Assembly (NCBI GenBank): GCA_000018565.1
Contig: CP000875.1
Span: forward strand, 2,805,199 to 2,869,198
Origin: Herpetosiphon aurantiacus DSM 785
Lineage (GTDB): Bacteria > Chloroflexota > Chloroflexia > Chloroflexales > Herpetosiphonaceae
DNA length: 64,000 nucleotides
Direction of reading: 5' to 3'
Within the stretch, counting starts at the first letter, position 1; every line of letters begins with the position of its first letter. Positions 1 to 8,980 of the stretch are shown here, one piece after another. The notes beneath the pieces are model-generated. The model saw only the letters and a list, made by a program, of their open reading frames with translations, did not search any database and was not told where the DNA came from. The position numbers were made by a program, and so were the translations under genes.

Positions 1-1
1 A

Positions 2-1966
2 CACCCACCTGAGCACCAAGCTAGCGCCGAAACCAACTATTCCGCCGTGGAATTATTTGAGCTTCGCGCCAAAATGGTGCAACCTCAATTTAGCCTAACA
101 GCCCAAAATCGCGCGATCGTTGGCGAAATTTGCCGGCGATTAGATGGCTTACCCTTAGCAATCGAGCTTGCTGCGGCGCGAATTCGTGGCCTACCACCCC
201 AAGCAATGCTCGCGAGGCTCGATCGCCGGCTCGAATTGTTCGATCAAGGCAATAGCGATTTGCCTGAGCGGCATCAAACCTTGCGCAATTTAATTGCCTG
301 GAGCTACACGCTGCTCACGCCCAACGAGCAAACTATTTTTCGCACGCTCAGCCTGTTTGCCAACCATTGGACATTAGGTGCCGCCGAATATCTGTGTCAA
401 GCTCAAATTGCCAAACCCCAAGTTCTCACAATCTTGCTCAATTTGCTTGATAAAAGTTTGGTGCGCGAAGAAAGCTCAAATGATGGCATCGCCACCTTTG
501 CCATGCTCGAAATTATTCGCGAATATGGGCTAGAGCAGCTTGAACAAACCAGCGAGGCTCACGCATTGCGCTGGCGACATGCCCATTATTACATCCAACT
601 GGCCCAACACGCCGAGCAACAACTCGGCCAACAAGAAGCATTATGGCTTGAGCGCTTGACGTGGGAGCGTAGCAACCTTTGGGATGCGCTCAATTGGCTT
701 GTGGCGCAGCAAGCAGCCGAAGCATTATTGCAGCTGATTGGTTCGCTCTGGAAATTTTGGCAAATTCGGCATCTCTGGCGTGAAGGTTTGCACTGGATTG
801 AGTTGGCTTTGGCCTTACCGCTGGTCAATAGCGAAGCTTATCAACAAGCCCGTGCCAAAGTGCTTTGGGGTGCTGGTTGGTTGGCAGTCGATTTACATCA
901 GCATGATTTGGCACAAGCCATGTTCGAGCAAAGCCTGCACCTCGCCACCAGCCTCGACGATCAACAGGGAATTGCCCGAGCGTTGCATGGGGTTGGCTTA
1001 TTGGCCGAGTGGGCGGGGCAGCGCGATTTTGCCATGCGAGCCTATCAAGAAAGTTTAAGTCTCTTCCGCCAACTCGACGATCAAGAGGAGATTGCTTGGT
1101 CGTTGTTCCATCTGGGAGCAGCCTTACAATCACAGGGTCAAGCCAAACAAGCGCGGCATTTTTTAGAAGCAGCCTTAGCGACCTCACGCCGCTTGGCCCA
1201 TTCGTGGAGCATCGTGCATCAAACCAAAGCACTCGGCCAAATGGCGATTGATCAAGGGCGGTATGCTGATGCCGAGTTATTGCTCAACGAAGGTCTCAAG
1301 CTCGCTCAAAACCATCAATATCAACAAATTTATCTTGAGATTTTGCGGCATCTTGGGCGTTCGGCATTAGAGCAAGGCCACTATCAACAGGCCCGTGAAC
1401 GGTTTCAAGCCAGCCTTGAGCAAGCCCAACTACTTAAAGAACCCTCGGCGATTCGTTGGGCCAGCATTCACCTCAATTGGCTGGGTATTCTCGAAGGCGA
1501 TTTGACCCAAGCCTATGCGTTTGAGCAACAATTGGCAATCTTCGAACGCGACGAGCCTGCTTGGGCAATTGCCTGGCTCAAGGCGCGTTTGGGCACAATT
1601 GCTTTACTCAAATGCCAGCCTGAAGTAGCCCAAAGCTGGTTTCTGGCTAGTATTCAAATGTACCAAGCCAACGATTTGCCATGGGGCTTGGTCGAATGTC
1701 TTGAAGGCTTGGCACATAGCCTATGGTTGAGCAAGCAAGCCCATCAAGCCGCAGCCTGCTTGCAATTGCTGAGCGCTGCCGAACAACAACGCCAAAGCTT
1801 ACCACGCCTGCGCTCCGTACCGGAACAAGCAGCATGGCAAACCAGCCTTGCATGGTGTCAACAACAACTTAGCCCTGAGCAATTTGCCCACATTTGGCAA
1901 ACTGGGGCGACCCAAACGCTTGAACAATTGCTCAAGCCTTTTAATCACGAAACTCAATCAGCTTGA
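2..1966 (+). CDS. NB-ARC-type ATPase / TPR regulator, 5'-truncated by the window edge
   Basis: C-terminal part of a large signalling ATPase of the kind found C-terminal to HTH or BTAD domains in bacterial regulators. The reading frame is open from base 2 with no stop, so the real start, and with it the Walker A and B motifs, lies outside the window; the GTG at 47 is probably internal. Visible near the left edge is the GLPLAIELAAAR motif typical of the NB-ARC/AP-ATPase C-terminal part. A winged-helix segment follows (around NLIAWSYTLLTPNEQTIF), then about 450 residues of TPR-like helices rich in Gln and Ala. The last 13 bases overlap the 3' end of the convergent PHP gene. The ligand and target genes cannot be told from this fragment. 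Confidence 0.8.
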   Translation, partial: HPPEHQASAETNYSAVELFELRAKMVQPQFSLTAQNRAIVGEICRRLDGLPLAIELAAARIRGLPPQAMLARLDRRLELFDQGNSDLPERHQTLRNLIAWSYTLLTPNEQTIFRTLSLFANHWTLGAAEYLCQAQIAKPQVLTILLNLLDKSLVREESSNDGIATFAMLEIIREYGLEQLEQTSEAHALRWRHAHYYIQLAQHAEQQLGQQEALWLERLTWERSNLWDALNWLVAQQAAEALLQLIGSLWKFWQIRHLWREGLHWIELALALPLVNSEAYQQARAKVLWGAGWLAVDLHQHDLAQAMFEQSLHLATSLDDQQGIARALHGVGLLAEWAGQRDFAMRAYQESLSLFRQLDDQEEIAWSLFHLGAALQSQGQAKQARHFLEAALATSRRLAHSWSIVHQTKALGQMAIDQGRYADAELLLNEGLKLAQNHQYQQIYLEILRHLGRSALEQGHYQQARERFQASLEQAQLLKEPSAIRWASIHLNWLGILEGDLTQAYAFEQQLAIFERDEPAWAIAWLKARLGTIALLKCQPEVAQSWFLASIQMYQANDLPWGLVECLEGLAHSLWLSKQAHQAAACLQLLSAAEQQRQSLPRLRSVPEQAAWQTSLAWCQQQLSPEQFAHIWQTGATQTLEQLLKPFNHETQSA

Positions 1967-2832
1967 ACTATAATCCCCAATCGTTCCAACAATGCTTGAT
2001 AATCAGCAGCTCGATAGCGAATCGGCGGTTTATTGGGGCTATGCGAATCGGAGCCAGCGCTGATCAGAAGCTTGTGCTGTTGGGCATAGCTACGGTATAA
2101 GGCAGCTTGTTCAGCAGTATGTAAGGGATAATCGGCCTCAATTCCATCCAAGGGTACTTCAGCGCGTAACGCATCGAGCAGCGCTTGATCAAAACAGACA
2201 AAGCCATCGCTGCGGCCTGGATGGGCCAAGATGCAGATTGCCCCACTCTGCTGCGCCGCTGCCACAACCGCAGCAATCGGATTAGTTGCAAAATCGCAGC
2301 CTGAGGCTTGTATCAGTTGCGAAAATTGAGCTGGAGCAAGAGTTGGGTTCTGTTGCTTGACCAAGGCTGCCAATAAATGAGGTTGTTGAGCCGAGGGTTG
2401 GGCTAGAATCTCGACAATTTGGGCTTGGTGTTGCTGTGTCAAATAGCCTTGATCACAACAATACGCAAAGGCCTTGGCGATGATTGCTTGCTGGCGTTGA
2501 TACAGCTCAGCGGCAATCGCCATGAGTGGATTTGGCCCAAGCTCAAAGCCAAAACACAGCAAATCGACCAGCTGTTCGCGCCAAAGACAGCTCATTTCAG
2601 TCGCTACCAACAAGGGCATACCTTCAGCCACCGCCAAATCCTGCATTGATTGCGCCATATCAGGCCGATCATGGTCGGTAATTGCGGCCAAGCCAAAGCC
2701 TTCACGCTTCAAATGGTGAATCAGATTAAGTGCTGACCACTGGCCATCACTGGCCGTTGTATGCAATTGTAAGTCGATCGCTGCATCGGCAGCTAACACC
2801 AAGTTTGTGGTTGAACGTTTAACAAGCGTCAT
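1954..2832 (-). CDS. PHP-domain phosphoesterase (TrpH/RNase AM-like)
   Basis: 292-residue protein of the polymerase-and-histidinol-phosphatase superfamily, metal-dependent phosphoesterases. Metal-binding motifs are visible: LQLHTTASDG near residue 22 (family form HxHxxxSDG; the first His is replaced here by Gln-Leu, so one ligand may differ), AITDHD near residue 55, a late LAHPGR and C-terminal GSDSHSP. Its size and motif order resemble the TrpH/YciV group (5'-3' exoribonuclease or nucleoside 3',5'-bisphosphate phosphatase). The ATG at 2832 follows a GAGG site. It lies 9 bp after the DUF1905 gene on the same strand and is probably co-transcribed with it. The exact substrate is not known from sequence. 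Confidence 0.8.
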   Translation of the reverse strand: MTLVKRSTTNLVLAADAAIDLQLHTTASDGQWSALNLIHHLKREGFGLAAITDHDRPDMAQSMQDLAVAEGMPLLVATEMSCLWREQLVDLLCFGFELGPNPLMAIAAELYQRQQAIIAKAFAYCCDQGYLTQQHQAQIVEILAQPSAQQPHLLAALVKQQNPTLAPAQFSQLIQASGCDFATNPIAAVVAAAQQSGAICILAHPGRSDGFVCFDQALLDALRAEVPLDGIEADYPLHTAEQAALYRSYAQQHKLLISAGSDSHSPNKPPIRYRAADYQALLERLGIIVQAD

Positions 2833-2841
2833 CTGGATGCC

Positions 2842-3129
2842 TCACTGACCAATCACAAGCTGAATATTCACCAGATCACCTTCGTTAAGCTGCTCGGCCA
2901 AACGAATCGGCTTTTTGATCGGCACAAGATACAGGCCATCTTTGGGAATCAGCGATGTACTCCAGGTTGTACTGCCAATTTGCACTTGAGCCGGAATCAC
3001 GCCCCAGCCATAGGTCACCAACCCAGCAACCGCCTTGATTGCTTGGCTCTGTTCAAACGGAACAGTGACGAAATACCATGGAGCTGGCCCCTTCCAAAAC
3101 CAAATTGGCCCAGTAAAATCAAAGGTCAC
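2842..3129 (-). CDS. DUF1905 domain protein
   Basis: 95-residue single-domain protein matching the DUF1905 pattern: N-terminal F-x-G-x-IW, then a W-YFVTVP stretch, a GWG-I-VQIG-T-W-TSL core, a LVPIKKPIR segment and a GD-V-IQL C-terminus. The family forms a small beta-barrel of unknown function, in some genomes fused to a bacteriocin-protection (OmdA) domain, which is absent here. The start is GTG, supported by an AGGAG site 8 bases upstream. It is the first gene of a two-gene unit with the PHP protein. Confidence 0.75.
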   Translation of the reverse strand: MTFDFTGPIWFWKGPAPWYFVTVPFEQSQAIKAVAGLVTYGWGVIPAQVQIGSTTWSTSLIPKDGLYLVPIKKPIRLAEQLNEGDLVNIQLVIGQ

Positions 3130-3155
3130 ACGAAACTCCTAAGATTAAATCAAGA

Positions 3156-3176
3156 ACCCATGCACGATGCATGGGT
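3156..3176 (-). terminator. Hairpin downstream of the sensor gene
   Basis: Perfect 9-bp inverted repeat (ACCCATGCA / TGCATGGGT) with a 3-base loop, lying 22 bp after the stop of the minus-strand sensor gene and before the DUF1905 start. On the minus strand it is followed by a T-rich but broken run (TTCTTGATTT). Probably an intrinsic terminator of the TorT-sensor unit, though the T-tract is imperfect. Confidence 0.5.
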
Positions 3177-3197
3177 CTGATAGCAAGCTACACAAAT

Positions 3198-4940
3198 TTA
3201 CGAACGACTTAGTTGGGCAACGGCTGTACGCAAATCGGCTGAGGTCTGGACTGAACTCAAATCCACCGACAAGGTAGTCAGAATTTGGGCAACTTCAGGA
3301 GCAACCCCTACCAAAATCACACTGGCTCCCAACAAACGCAAGCCATTCATCATAGTCAACAACGCTTGAGCAGCTTGCTCATCCATCATTGGCACACCCG
3401 TAATATCAATCAACACTTTGCGGGCGCGTTCGCGTTCAACTCGGGTTAAGAGAATTGAGGTGGCTTGTTGCACCCGTTCGCCATCCAAACTGCCAATCAA
3501 TGGCATCACCAACACCCCTTTTAGAATTGGGATGACTGGTGAGGCAACATCACGCAGCAGTTGCGATAACTGTTGGCGTTCAGCAAGTGAGTGTTCGAGA
3601 TTAACCACCACTTCACTCAAGCGCTGCATTGCAGCTTCACGGGCAGCCTCTTTGGCCTCGGTTTCTTGGCGCGAAACCTGTAAAGCAGCAGTCATGCTAT
3701 TAAATGAGCTGGCTAACTGGCCTAATTCATTATTGCTCTCAACCTCAATTGGCTGGAGATCGCCATCGGCAACCCGATTGGTTGCCCCAATTAAGCCAGT
3801 CAGCGGCTTAAGAAATTGGCGGCGCAGAATCAATGCCATTCCAAAACCAAACAAAATAACCGCAATCAAAGCCAAACCGATGCTCAATCCAAGGCTTTGG
3901 TTGGTGATCGTGGCAATTTGGTTGGCGGTTTCAGTGGTTCGCGCCGTAATTTCATCCAAGGGCGAAGCCAAGCCTAAACCCCATGGAATACCGCTAATTG
4001 CCGCATAGGCTACCACATAGCCGCGCCCACTCAAGCGGACTGTGGTTACTCCATCGCGACCCGCTTGCAGATCGCTGATCATTGATGAACTGGGCATGTT
4101 AGCTTGATTGGTCAAAATTTGCTGAACAATCCCGCCCTGGCCAGCCTCGGTAACCGCCACAACTTCACCATTACGGGTAATCAAAAAAGCAAAGCTCGAT
4201 TGATCGATGATTAATCCCTTGAGATAGAAACTCAACCGATCAAGGCTAACATCGACGCTGACGGTGCCCAAAAAATCGGCGTTGGCATAAACTGGTGCCG
4301 CAACCGAGATCAACGCTTGCGATTGATCAATCGATTGATGTACCTCTGTCCAGACTAAGGCGCGACTCGGGTTATTCTCAGGCAAACTTGCTTGATACGC
4401 CGCCTCTTGGCTAGGCAACCAATCCGCTGGCGGATCATTGGGAGTCATGTTGGGATAGGTGCGCAAGGTGTTGGCCGTCAGATATGAGATGCGCACAATT
4501 TCAGGCACGCTGATTTGCAAGCTTGGCAAAACATCTTCGAGCCGTTGACTATAGCGAATGTCAGCTAATGCTTGAGTCTGATCAGGATTAGCAATCACCA
4601 AGACCGTGGTTGCCCCGCTGGCATATTGACGGCCATTACGTGCTACGTTCAACTCAGGCAAGTTTGGAATTTGATTAGTTGGTTGTTGCAAATAGGTGCG
4701 GGTGGTAACCGCTAATTGTTGCACACCGCGGACTGTTTGCCCAGTGCTAGCAGCATGGCTTTGGGCAATGCGCAGGAGATATTGTTCAGCTTGGGCTTGC
4801 AGCGCGGCGGTGCTATCGTTGGTGGCTTGGTTGCGCACTGCCACCAAGCCACGAGCATTAATTGCTAAATTGAGCAACGCCAAGAGCGATGTTCCCAATA
4901 AGAGGATAACAATAACTTGCCTGCGTAAACTATGGAGCAT
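3198..4940 (-). CDS. Membrane sensor with Cache-like, HAMP and STAS (RsbR-type) domains
   Basis: 580-residue signal protein. It begins with a transmembrane helix (residues about 8-28), followed by about 320 extracytoplasmic residues of the dCache type, with a second membrane helix near 352-372. A HAMP segment (near PLTGLIGATNRVADGD), a coiled coil rich in Glu/Ala and a C-terminal STAS domain (about 465-575) complete it. The STAS part carries DITGVPMMDEQ and LLGASVILVGVAPEV, as in stressosome RsbR proteins, with the DITG threonine that is a phosphosite in RsbR. It lacks kinase and methyl-accepting domains, so output should be through protein partners. The start has a GGAGG site. It lies 24 bp downstream of the TorT-like gene, suggesting that the lipoprotein presents a ligand to this sensor (inference). 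Confidence 0.85.
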   Translation of the reverse strand: MLHSLRRQVIVILLLGTSLLALLNLAINARGLVAVRNQATNDSTAALQAQAEQYLLRIAQSHAASTGQTVRGVQQLAVTTRTYLQQPTNQIPNLPELNVARNGRQYASGATTVLVIANPDQTQALADIRYSQRLEDVLPSLQISVPEIVRISYLTANTLRTYPNMTPNDPPADWLPSQEAAYQASLPENNPSRALVWTEVHQSIDQSQALISVAAPVYANADFLGTVSVDVSLDRLSFYLKGLIIDQSSFAFLITRNGEVVAVTEAGQGGIVQQILTNQANMPSSSMISDLQAGRDGVTTVRLSGRGYVVAYAAISGIPWGLGLASPLDEITARTTETANQIATITNQSLGLSIGLALIAVILFGFGMALILRRQFLKPLTGLIGATNRVADGDLQPIEVESNNELGQLASSFNSMTAALQVSRQETEAKEAAREAAMQRLSEVVVNLEHSLAERQQLSQLLRDVASPVIPILKGVLVMPLIGSLDGERVQQATSILLTRVERERARKVLIDITGVPMMDEQAAQALLTMMNGLRLLGASVILVGVAPEVAQILTTLSVDLSSVQTSADLRTAVAQLSRS

Positions 4941-4964
4941 CGTCCATCCTCCACCTACAACAAC

Positions 4965-6104
4965 CTATTGCGACACACGCAGCGTAATTTTGAACGTTTC
5001 GGGTGGGATCGAAGTCGTCGGATCAAAGCTGGTGAGCGATGCTGTATCGATCACGAAGCTCTTCGGGCCAACATGGGCCATGAATTCTTTGCCTTCCAAA
5101 ATGCGCACCGTTTGATCGATGGCTATTCGCGCAATCGTAACTGGGGGAGCCACCGCCGCTGCTTGGATACCACCACTCTGCAATTCAGCATACACTTCTG
5201 GACTGATGTAATATGCCATAATTTTGATTTTATCTTGCAGCTTGCGTTCGCGCAGAATTTCGGCAGCAGTTACCGCAGTTTGGCCAGTACCTACAATATA
5301 ATCGATCTCGGGATGTGCGATCAAGACCTCTTCGATCAATTTTGCCTGCTCTTCTTTGCCAGTATCGCCATATTTGGTTTCGACAATGTTAATTGCGCCA
5401 CCAGTAATAGTAGCCTTAAATTTTTCATCGGCGGCTTTCGACCAGCCAGCCTTTTCGGGGCCAGGGAACCAAGCGACATCCACAGCATCACTGCCCTTGG
5501 CATGTTTTTGCACTAAATATTTAGCAATTTCTTGGCCGCCTTCGCCTGGCACCGATAGCGATTTGGCGGTAATGGCCTTCGACGAAATATCATTCATAAA
5601 GGCAATCACGGGAATCTTTTGGCTTTGTAGCTCAACAATTAAATCGTTGAGGCCATCAAGCGAGATTGCCCCAATCACCACAGCCTTGGCTCCGTTAGCC
5701 ACACATTGGCGAATTTGGGTAATTTGGGTTGGCAAATTACCATAGCCACCAGCTTCAACAATTTCCACATTGATGCCTAAGCGTTCGGCTTCGGAAACTA
5801 CACCATAATTAACGGCCAACCAATAGCTATCCTTGATGTGCGGAATTGAAACACAAATTGTCTCAGCCTTATCGGCCACAACCAAGGGCACATAGTCGGT
5901 TGATGTACGGGGGCTAGCAAAATCGAATGGTGGATTCCAGACTTCAACTTGATAGCTGGTGCTGGTGCTGGTTTGGCTGAGCGCGACGGTTGCACTAGGC
6001 ACGGATGTTGGTTGGGCGGTTGGCTGAGCCGTGCCACAAGCGGCCAAACTAGCGGCCAATAAACTGCCAAGAACCCATTTTGAGCGTTTGGTTGCAGTCT
6101 GCAT
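4965..6104 (-). CDS. TorT-like periplasmic binding lipoprotein
   Basis: 379-residue substrate-binding protein of the type I periplasmic fold (sugar-binding/TorT group). A lipoprotein signal ends in SLAAC at about residue 22, followed by a Thr/Pro linker. The core shows ICVSIPHIKDSYWLAVNYG, an IVEAGGYG segment, QCVANGAKAVVIGAIS, and FPGPEKAGWSKAADE; this arrangement matches TorT, which detects TMAO and acts with a membrane sensor. The ATG at 6104 has a strong AAGGAG site 6 bases away. First gene of a two-gene unit with the STAS sensor. No permease or ATPase gene is nearby, favouring a sensory rather than a transport role. The ligand is unknown. Confidence 0.8.
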   Translation of the reverse strand: MQTATKRSKWVLGSLLAASLAACGTAQPTAQPTSVPSATVALSQTSTSTSYQVEVWNPPFDFASPRTSTDYVPLVVADKAETICVSIPHIKDSYWLAVNYGVVSEAERLGINVEIVEAGGYGNLPTQITQIRQCVANGAKAVVIGAISLDGLNDLIVELQSQKIPVIAFMNDISSKAITAKSLSVPGEGGQEIAKYLVQKHAKGSDAVDVAWFPGPEKAGWSKAADEKFKATITGGAINIVETKYGDTGKEEQAKLIEEVLIAHPEIDYIVGTGQTAVTAAEILRERKLQDKIKIMAYYISPEVYAELQSGGIQAAAVAPPVTIARIAIDQTVRILEGKEFMAHVGPKSFVIDTASLTSFDPTTSIPPETFKITLRVSQ

Positions 6105-6192
6105 AGGATCTCCTTCTTACTTAAACCCTAGTGCAACAATGTTGAGAGCATGAGGCGGGCATTGTGGGGAAGCGTGGCTAAACAAACAAAGA

Positions 6193-6236
6193 TGGGCAGG
6201 CCTATGTAAGAGATTGTCTCACACGAGGCCTGCCCA
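6193..6236 (-). terminator. Terminator after the RidA-like gene
   Basis: Perfect 11-bp inverted repeat (TGGGCAGGCCT / AGGCCTGCCCA) with an inner GAGA-TTG-TCTC stem, 10 bp past the stop of the minus-strand RidA-like gene. It is followed on that strand by a T-rich stretch (CTTTGTTTGTTT). It separates this gene from the TorT unit. Confidence 0.7.
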
Positions 6237-6245
6237 CACAAGAGC

Positions 6246-6893
6246 TTATTTAATTTCGACAATCAACTCGATTTCGGTGGCCATATTGAAGGGCAATGCA
6301 ACTTTACCACCAGATGAACGAGCATGTTTACCAGCTTCAGGGCCAAAAATTTCGACCAAGAAGTCTGAACAGCCATCAACCGTTTTGCCAAGTGCGCCAA
6401 CAACGGGGCCAGACGTTACATCGTCGTAGGTTGGGGTAACATTGACTGTTCCGGTGACCATCACAATGTGCTCAACCAGATCGAGGTCGCCAATTGTCGA
6501 TTTGAGGAAGCGTAAACCCCGAACACAACTCAGCATCGCGGCTTCTTGGGCCGTTGCCAACGAGAGGGTTGGCAATTCGCCTTTGAGGAAACCACCGCTG
6601 CCAGTCAAAATTTCTGGGCCAGCTGACGAAATAAAGACCGTTTCGCCTGATTGTGAAGCATACACATAATTTGCGGTTGGTGGAGTCAGCGCTGGCAATG
6701 AAGCTACGCCATAACGCGTTTCAACATAGGCTTCAACCTTTTCAAAGACACAATCAACACCTGGTCTGCGACAACGATGCTGTTCAGCTTGTTGGGCTTT
6801 GTCAAGCGCTTGGCCTTCCGAAGCCAGTGAGATCGAACTAAACGTGGCAGCCATTACCATTACGAGCAGGAGTTTGAGAGAAAAGCGTTTCAT
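6246..6893 (-). CDS. Exported RidA-like (YjgF/UK114 family) protein
   Basis: 215 residues. A signal peptide (basic MKRFSLK, then a hydrophobic core, possible cleavage after SLAS) precedes a RidA-type domain with VFISSAG, a central IVMVTGTVNVTP strand and the C-terminal LPFNMATEIELIVEIK pattern. RidA proteins deaminate reactive enamine/imine intermediates in the cytoplasm; a secretion signal is unusual. The arginine near the C-terminus that binds the carboxylate in canonical RidA is not obvious, so enzyme activity is uncertain. The ATG at 6893 is chosen over an upstream in-frame GTG because GAGGAG lies 8 bases before it. Monocistronic, with a terminator following. Confidence 0.7.
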   Translation of the reverse strand: MKRFSLKLLLVMVMAATFSSISLASEGQALDKAQQAEQHRCRRPGVDCVFEKVEAYVETRYGVASLPALTPPTANYVYASQSGETVFISSAGPEILTGSGGFLKGELPTLSLATAQEAAMLSCVRGLRFLKSTIGDLDLVEHIVMVTGTVNVTPTYDDVTSGPVVGALGKTVDGCSDFLVEIFGPEAGKHARSSGGKVALPFNMATEIELIVEIK

Positions 6894-6911
6894 AGATGGA
6901 CTCCTCAGCAC

Positions 6912-7191
6912 AAGGTTGATGTCTTTGATCGATCAAGTTATCAATTGTTAGTCATTGGGCTTATAGGTCAAATGGGTCAGTGGATAGCTTTGAGTTTACC
7001 CGACCTCAAAGCAAAGTCAACAGTCCCAATAGTCCTATCCAAAAACCATATTTAAATGGGACTCGTGAACCCAGCCTCGGCTAGGTCATCCTAACAACTT
7101 GTCCTAGGTCTAAAGGGCTAAAAATCGATCAGAGAACTATTTTGGCTCAGCTACGGTAGAGTAAGCAATACTATTAATCGAGGTTTGAATT
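6912..7191. other. Intergenic stretch, divergent upstream region
   Basis: About 280 bases between two divergent genes (RidA-like on minus, small paralog protein on plus). It must hold both promoters. It contains several short repeats of CCTA/TAGG type but no convincing hairpin, RNA gene or coding frame. No clear sigma-70 pair could be assigned. Confidence 0.4.
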
Positions 7192-7506
7192 ATGTCGATA
7201 TTTATTCATTTTGAGTTTATGTGGATTCCACCTCAGTTTGGCGGTAATAAAGGTGTGCCTTATCCTAATATGCGTACCGAGATTCATTGGCGGCATTACC
7301 TTCGTGATCCAGAAGAAGCCACACGCGACATTCAATGGATTCAGTTTGATTATGATGAAATAACCCGCCAAGGTTATGCGAAGTGTAGATTTGGCTCGCA
7401 TCATCAATTACCAGAAGCAAGACTTAAGCCAGATCAACTTATCGTCATATTCAATGGGCCGAGAATTTTGGCAATAGGCAAAATCGTCGAGGAACGTAGT
7501 GCATAA
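7192..7506 (+). CDS. Small unknown protein, paralog 1 of a three-member family
   Basis: 104 residues, no signal peptide or membrane helix. It shares with the proteins at 15396 and 15726 the pattern I-x-EF-x-IP, GG, a central WR/WQR, a YD-x-x-T-x-x-GYA/GFA block, and a C-terminal P-x-x-L-I-x-x-x-GP-x-IL-AIGKI-E. The GG-x(n)-PGQ-x(n)-AIGKI layout faintly resembles domain III of EF-Tu (GGR, PGD, VGAGVV), suggesting a small beta-barrel; this is inference and no function is claimed. Monocistronic with its own terminator. Confidence 0.65.
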   Translation: MSIFIHFEFMWIPPQFGGNKGVPYPNMRTEIHWRHYLRDPEEATRDIQWIQFDYDEITRQGYAKCRFGSHHQLPEARLKPDQLIVIFNGPRILAIGKIVEERSA

Positions 7507-7520
7507 ATTAATCCTGAATG

Positions 7521-7558
7521 CTGGTCGAACTGTAACATTCGATCAGTATTTATTTTTT
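7521..7558 (+). terminator. Terminator after small paralog 1
   Basis: Stem CTGGTCGAA / TTCGATCAG (one G-T wobble) with an 8-base loop, followed directly by TATTTATTTTTT. Lies 14 bp past the stop codon at 7506. Confidence 0.7.
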
Positions 7559-7649
7559 AATCGCGTTGGCCTCAAACTTAACGAGCAATGAACCCCACCA
7601 GCCAAATCTGAGTATCATAGATCATCAATTGAGCACGGAAGGATTGTCC

Positions 7650-8027
7650 ATGAGTGAGCCATTTATGCCAATTTCTGTCGTCTTACCCGAAGCAGGCACA
7701 ACCTTGATTGGCGATATTCGCTGCAAAGTTTCGAGCGCTGCCACCAACGATCAATGTACGGTCTTGGAAGTTACTTTGCCGCCAGGTCAAGGCGCTGCAA
7801 TGCATCAACATGAGGTCGAAATGGAGATTTTGGTGGTTCAAGCGGGGCGCTGCACGGTTGGCGATGAACGCAATCAATGGGTACTTGAAGTTGGTGGTAT
7901 TGCCCACTTTCCGCAACGCACGCGCCATTTCTTTCGCAATGATCACCCCGAAACGTGTGTGATTTTGATCACGGCTATTCCAGGCGGGCTTGATCGCTTT
8001 TTCGAAGCGCTAGCAGCCCAAGCCTGA
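7650..8027 (+). CDS. Cupin-domain protein
   Basis: 125-residue single cupin. Motif 1 is visible as LPPGQGAAMHQHEVEMEILVVQAG (H-x-H-x(n)-E metal ligands) and motif 2 as FPQRTRHFFRND (late His). Such proteins bind a metal and small ligands, and range from dioxygenases and isomerases to sensors; the substrate cannot be told. The ATG at 7650 is chosen because GGAAGGA lies 6-7 bases upstream; an in-frame extension to 7566 has no ribosome site and low-complexity content. Possibly followed by read-through into the VOC gene 80 bp downstream. Confidence 0.8.
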   Translation: MSEPFMPISVVLPEAGTTLIGDIRCKVSSAATNDQCTVLEVTLPPGQGAAMHQHEVEMEILVVQAGRCTVGDERNQWVLEVGGIAHFPQRTRHFFRNDHPETCVILITAIPGGLDRFFEALAAQA

Positions 8028-8107
8028 AATCCAGCCGAAGACTGAGCCAAAACAGCCGAGCCAAGGCTATACTACCAATCTTAGCAGCGAAAAATCTGGA
8101 GGTGGTT

Positions 8108-8776
8108 ATGCCAACAACAATTCCAGCCCTACCCTGCGCAGATTTAGATCAAACGATCGCTTTTTGGTCTAGTCTTGGCTTTACGGTCAGCTACACCCAA
8201 CGCAAGCCTAACCCCTATGCTGTAATCAATGCTGATGATTATTGTCTGCATTTTTTCGGCTTAAAACAGCTAGCACCCGCCGAAAACTACAGCACCTGCT
8301 TGATCATTGTGCCCGAAGTTGAACAATTACATCAACAATTTAGTCAACACCTGCGAACGAGTTTGGGCAAAGTTCCCGCCCAAGGCTTCCCACGCATCTC
8401 ACGTATGAAACCTGGCCAAAGCCGCTTTACCCTCACCGATAATGCTGGCAATTCGATTATTTTCATTAAACAAGGTGTCGAAGATGAGGCGGCTGCCCAA
8501 GCCTACAAAAACCCTGAGCGAAACCCATTGCAACGGGCAATTGCCGTCGCCGCTCGTTTGCGCGATTTCAAAAACGATAATCAAACCGCCGCCAAAACGC
8601 TTGATCATGCCCTCGCTCGTTACCCTGATGCCCCAAGTTCTGATTATGCCCAAGCCTTGCTAGCACGAATCGAATTAGCCCAAGCCCTTGAGCAAGATCA
8701 ACAACTTGAACAATTAACTGCCCAACTCAACAGCATTGAACTCAATCCTGAACAACGCCAACAGCTCGGTTTATAG
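8108..8776 (+). CDS. VOC-family (glyoxalase/bleomycin-resistance) protein with helical C-terminal extension
   Basis: 222 residues. The N-terminal 125 residues follow the VOC pattern: IPALPCADLDQTIAFWSSLGF, then YCLHFFG and a late RFTLTDNAGNSIIFIKQ. This resembles bleomycin-binding proteins, which lack metal ligands and sequester compounds. The remaining ~95 residues are helical and TPR-like (repeats of A-L-x-R-I-E-L-A-Q-A-L). The ATG at 8108 sits 5 bases after a GGAGG; the in-frame GTG at 8102 overlaps that site and is rejected. Whether it binds an antibiotic or another small molecule is unknown. Confidence 0.75.
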   Translation: MPTTIPALPCADLDQTIAFWSSLGFTVSYTQRKPNPYAVINADDYCLHFFGLKQLAPAENYSTCLIIVPEVEQLHQQFSQHLRTSLGKVPAQGFPRISRMKPGQSRFTLTDNAGNSIIFIKQGVEDEAAAQAYKNPERNPLQRAIAVAARLRDFKNDNQTAAKTLDHALARYPDAPSSDYAQALLARIELAQALEQDQQLEQLTAQLNSIELNPEQRQQLGL

Positions 8777-8980
8777 CGTAAAAATGTGGTTCAGGCTGAC
8801 GAATAGTTGTCAGTTTGAATCGCATAATGTTGATCCAAGCCTACGTTTTATTTGTATAGCAGACTTTAATCTATCGCAATAAAAATTAATTAGGCTACCA
8901 AAGTTGTTTGTAATGGCAGTGATCGTTGCCAAAATAACCATTGCCCTAAAGGTCGTTATTACTCCGCCGAAAGATTGATT

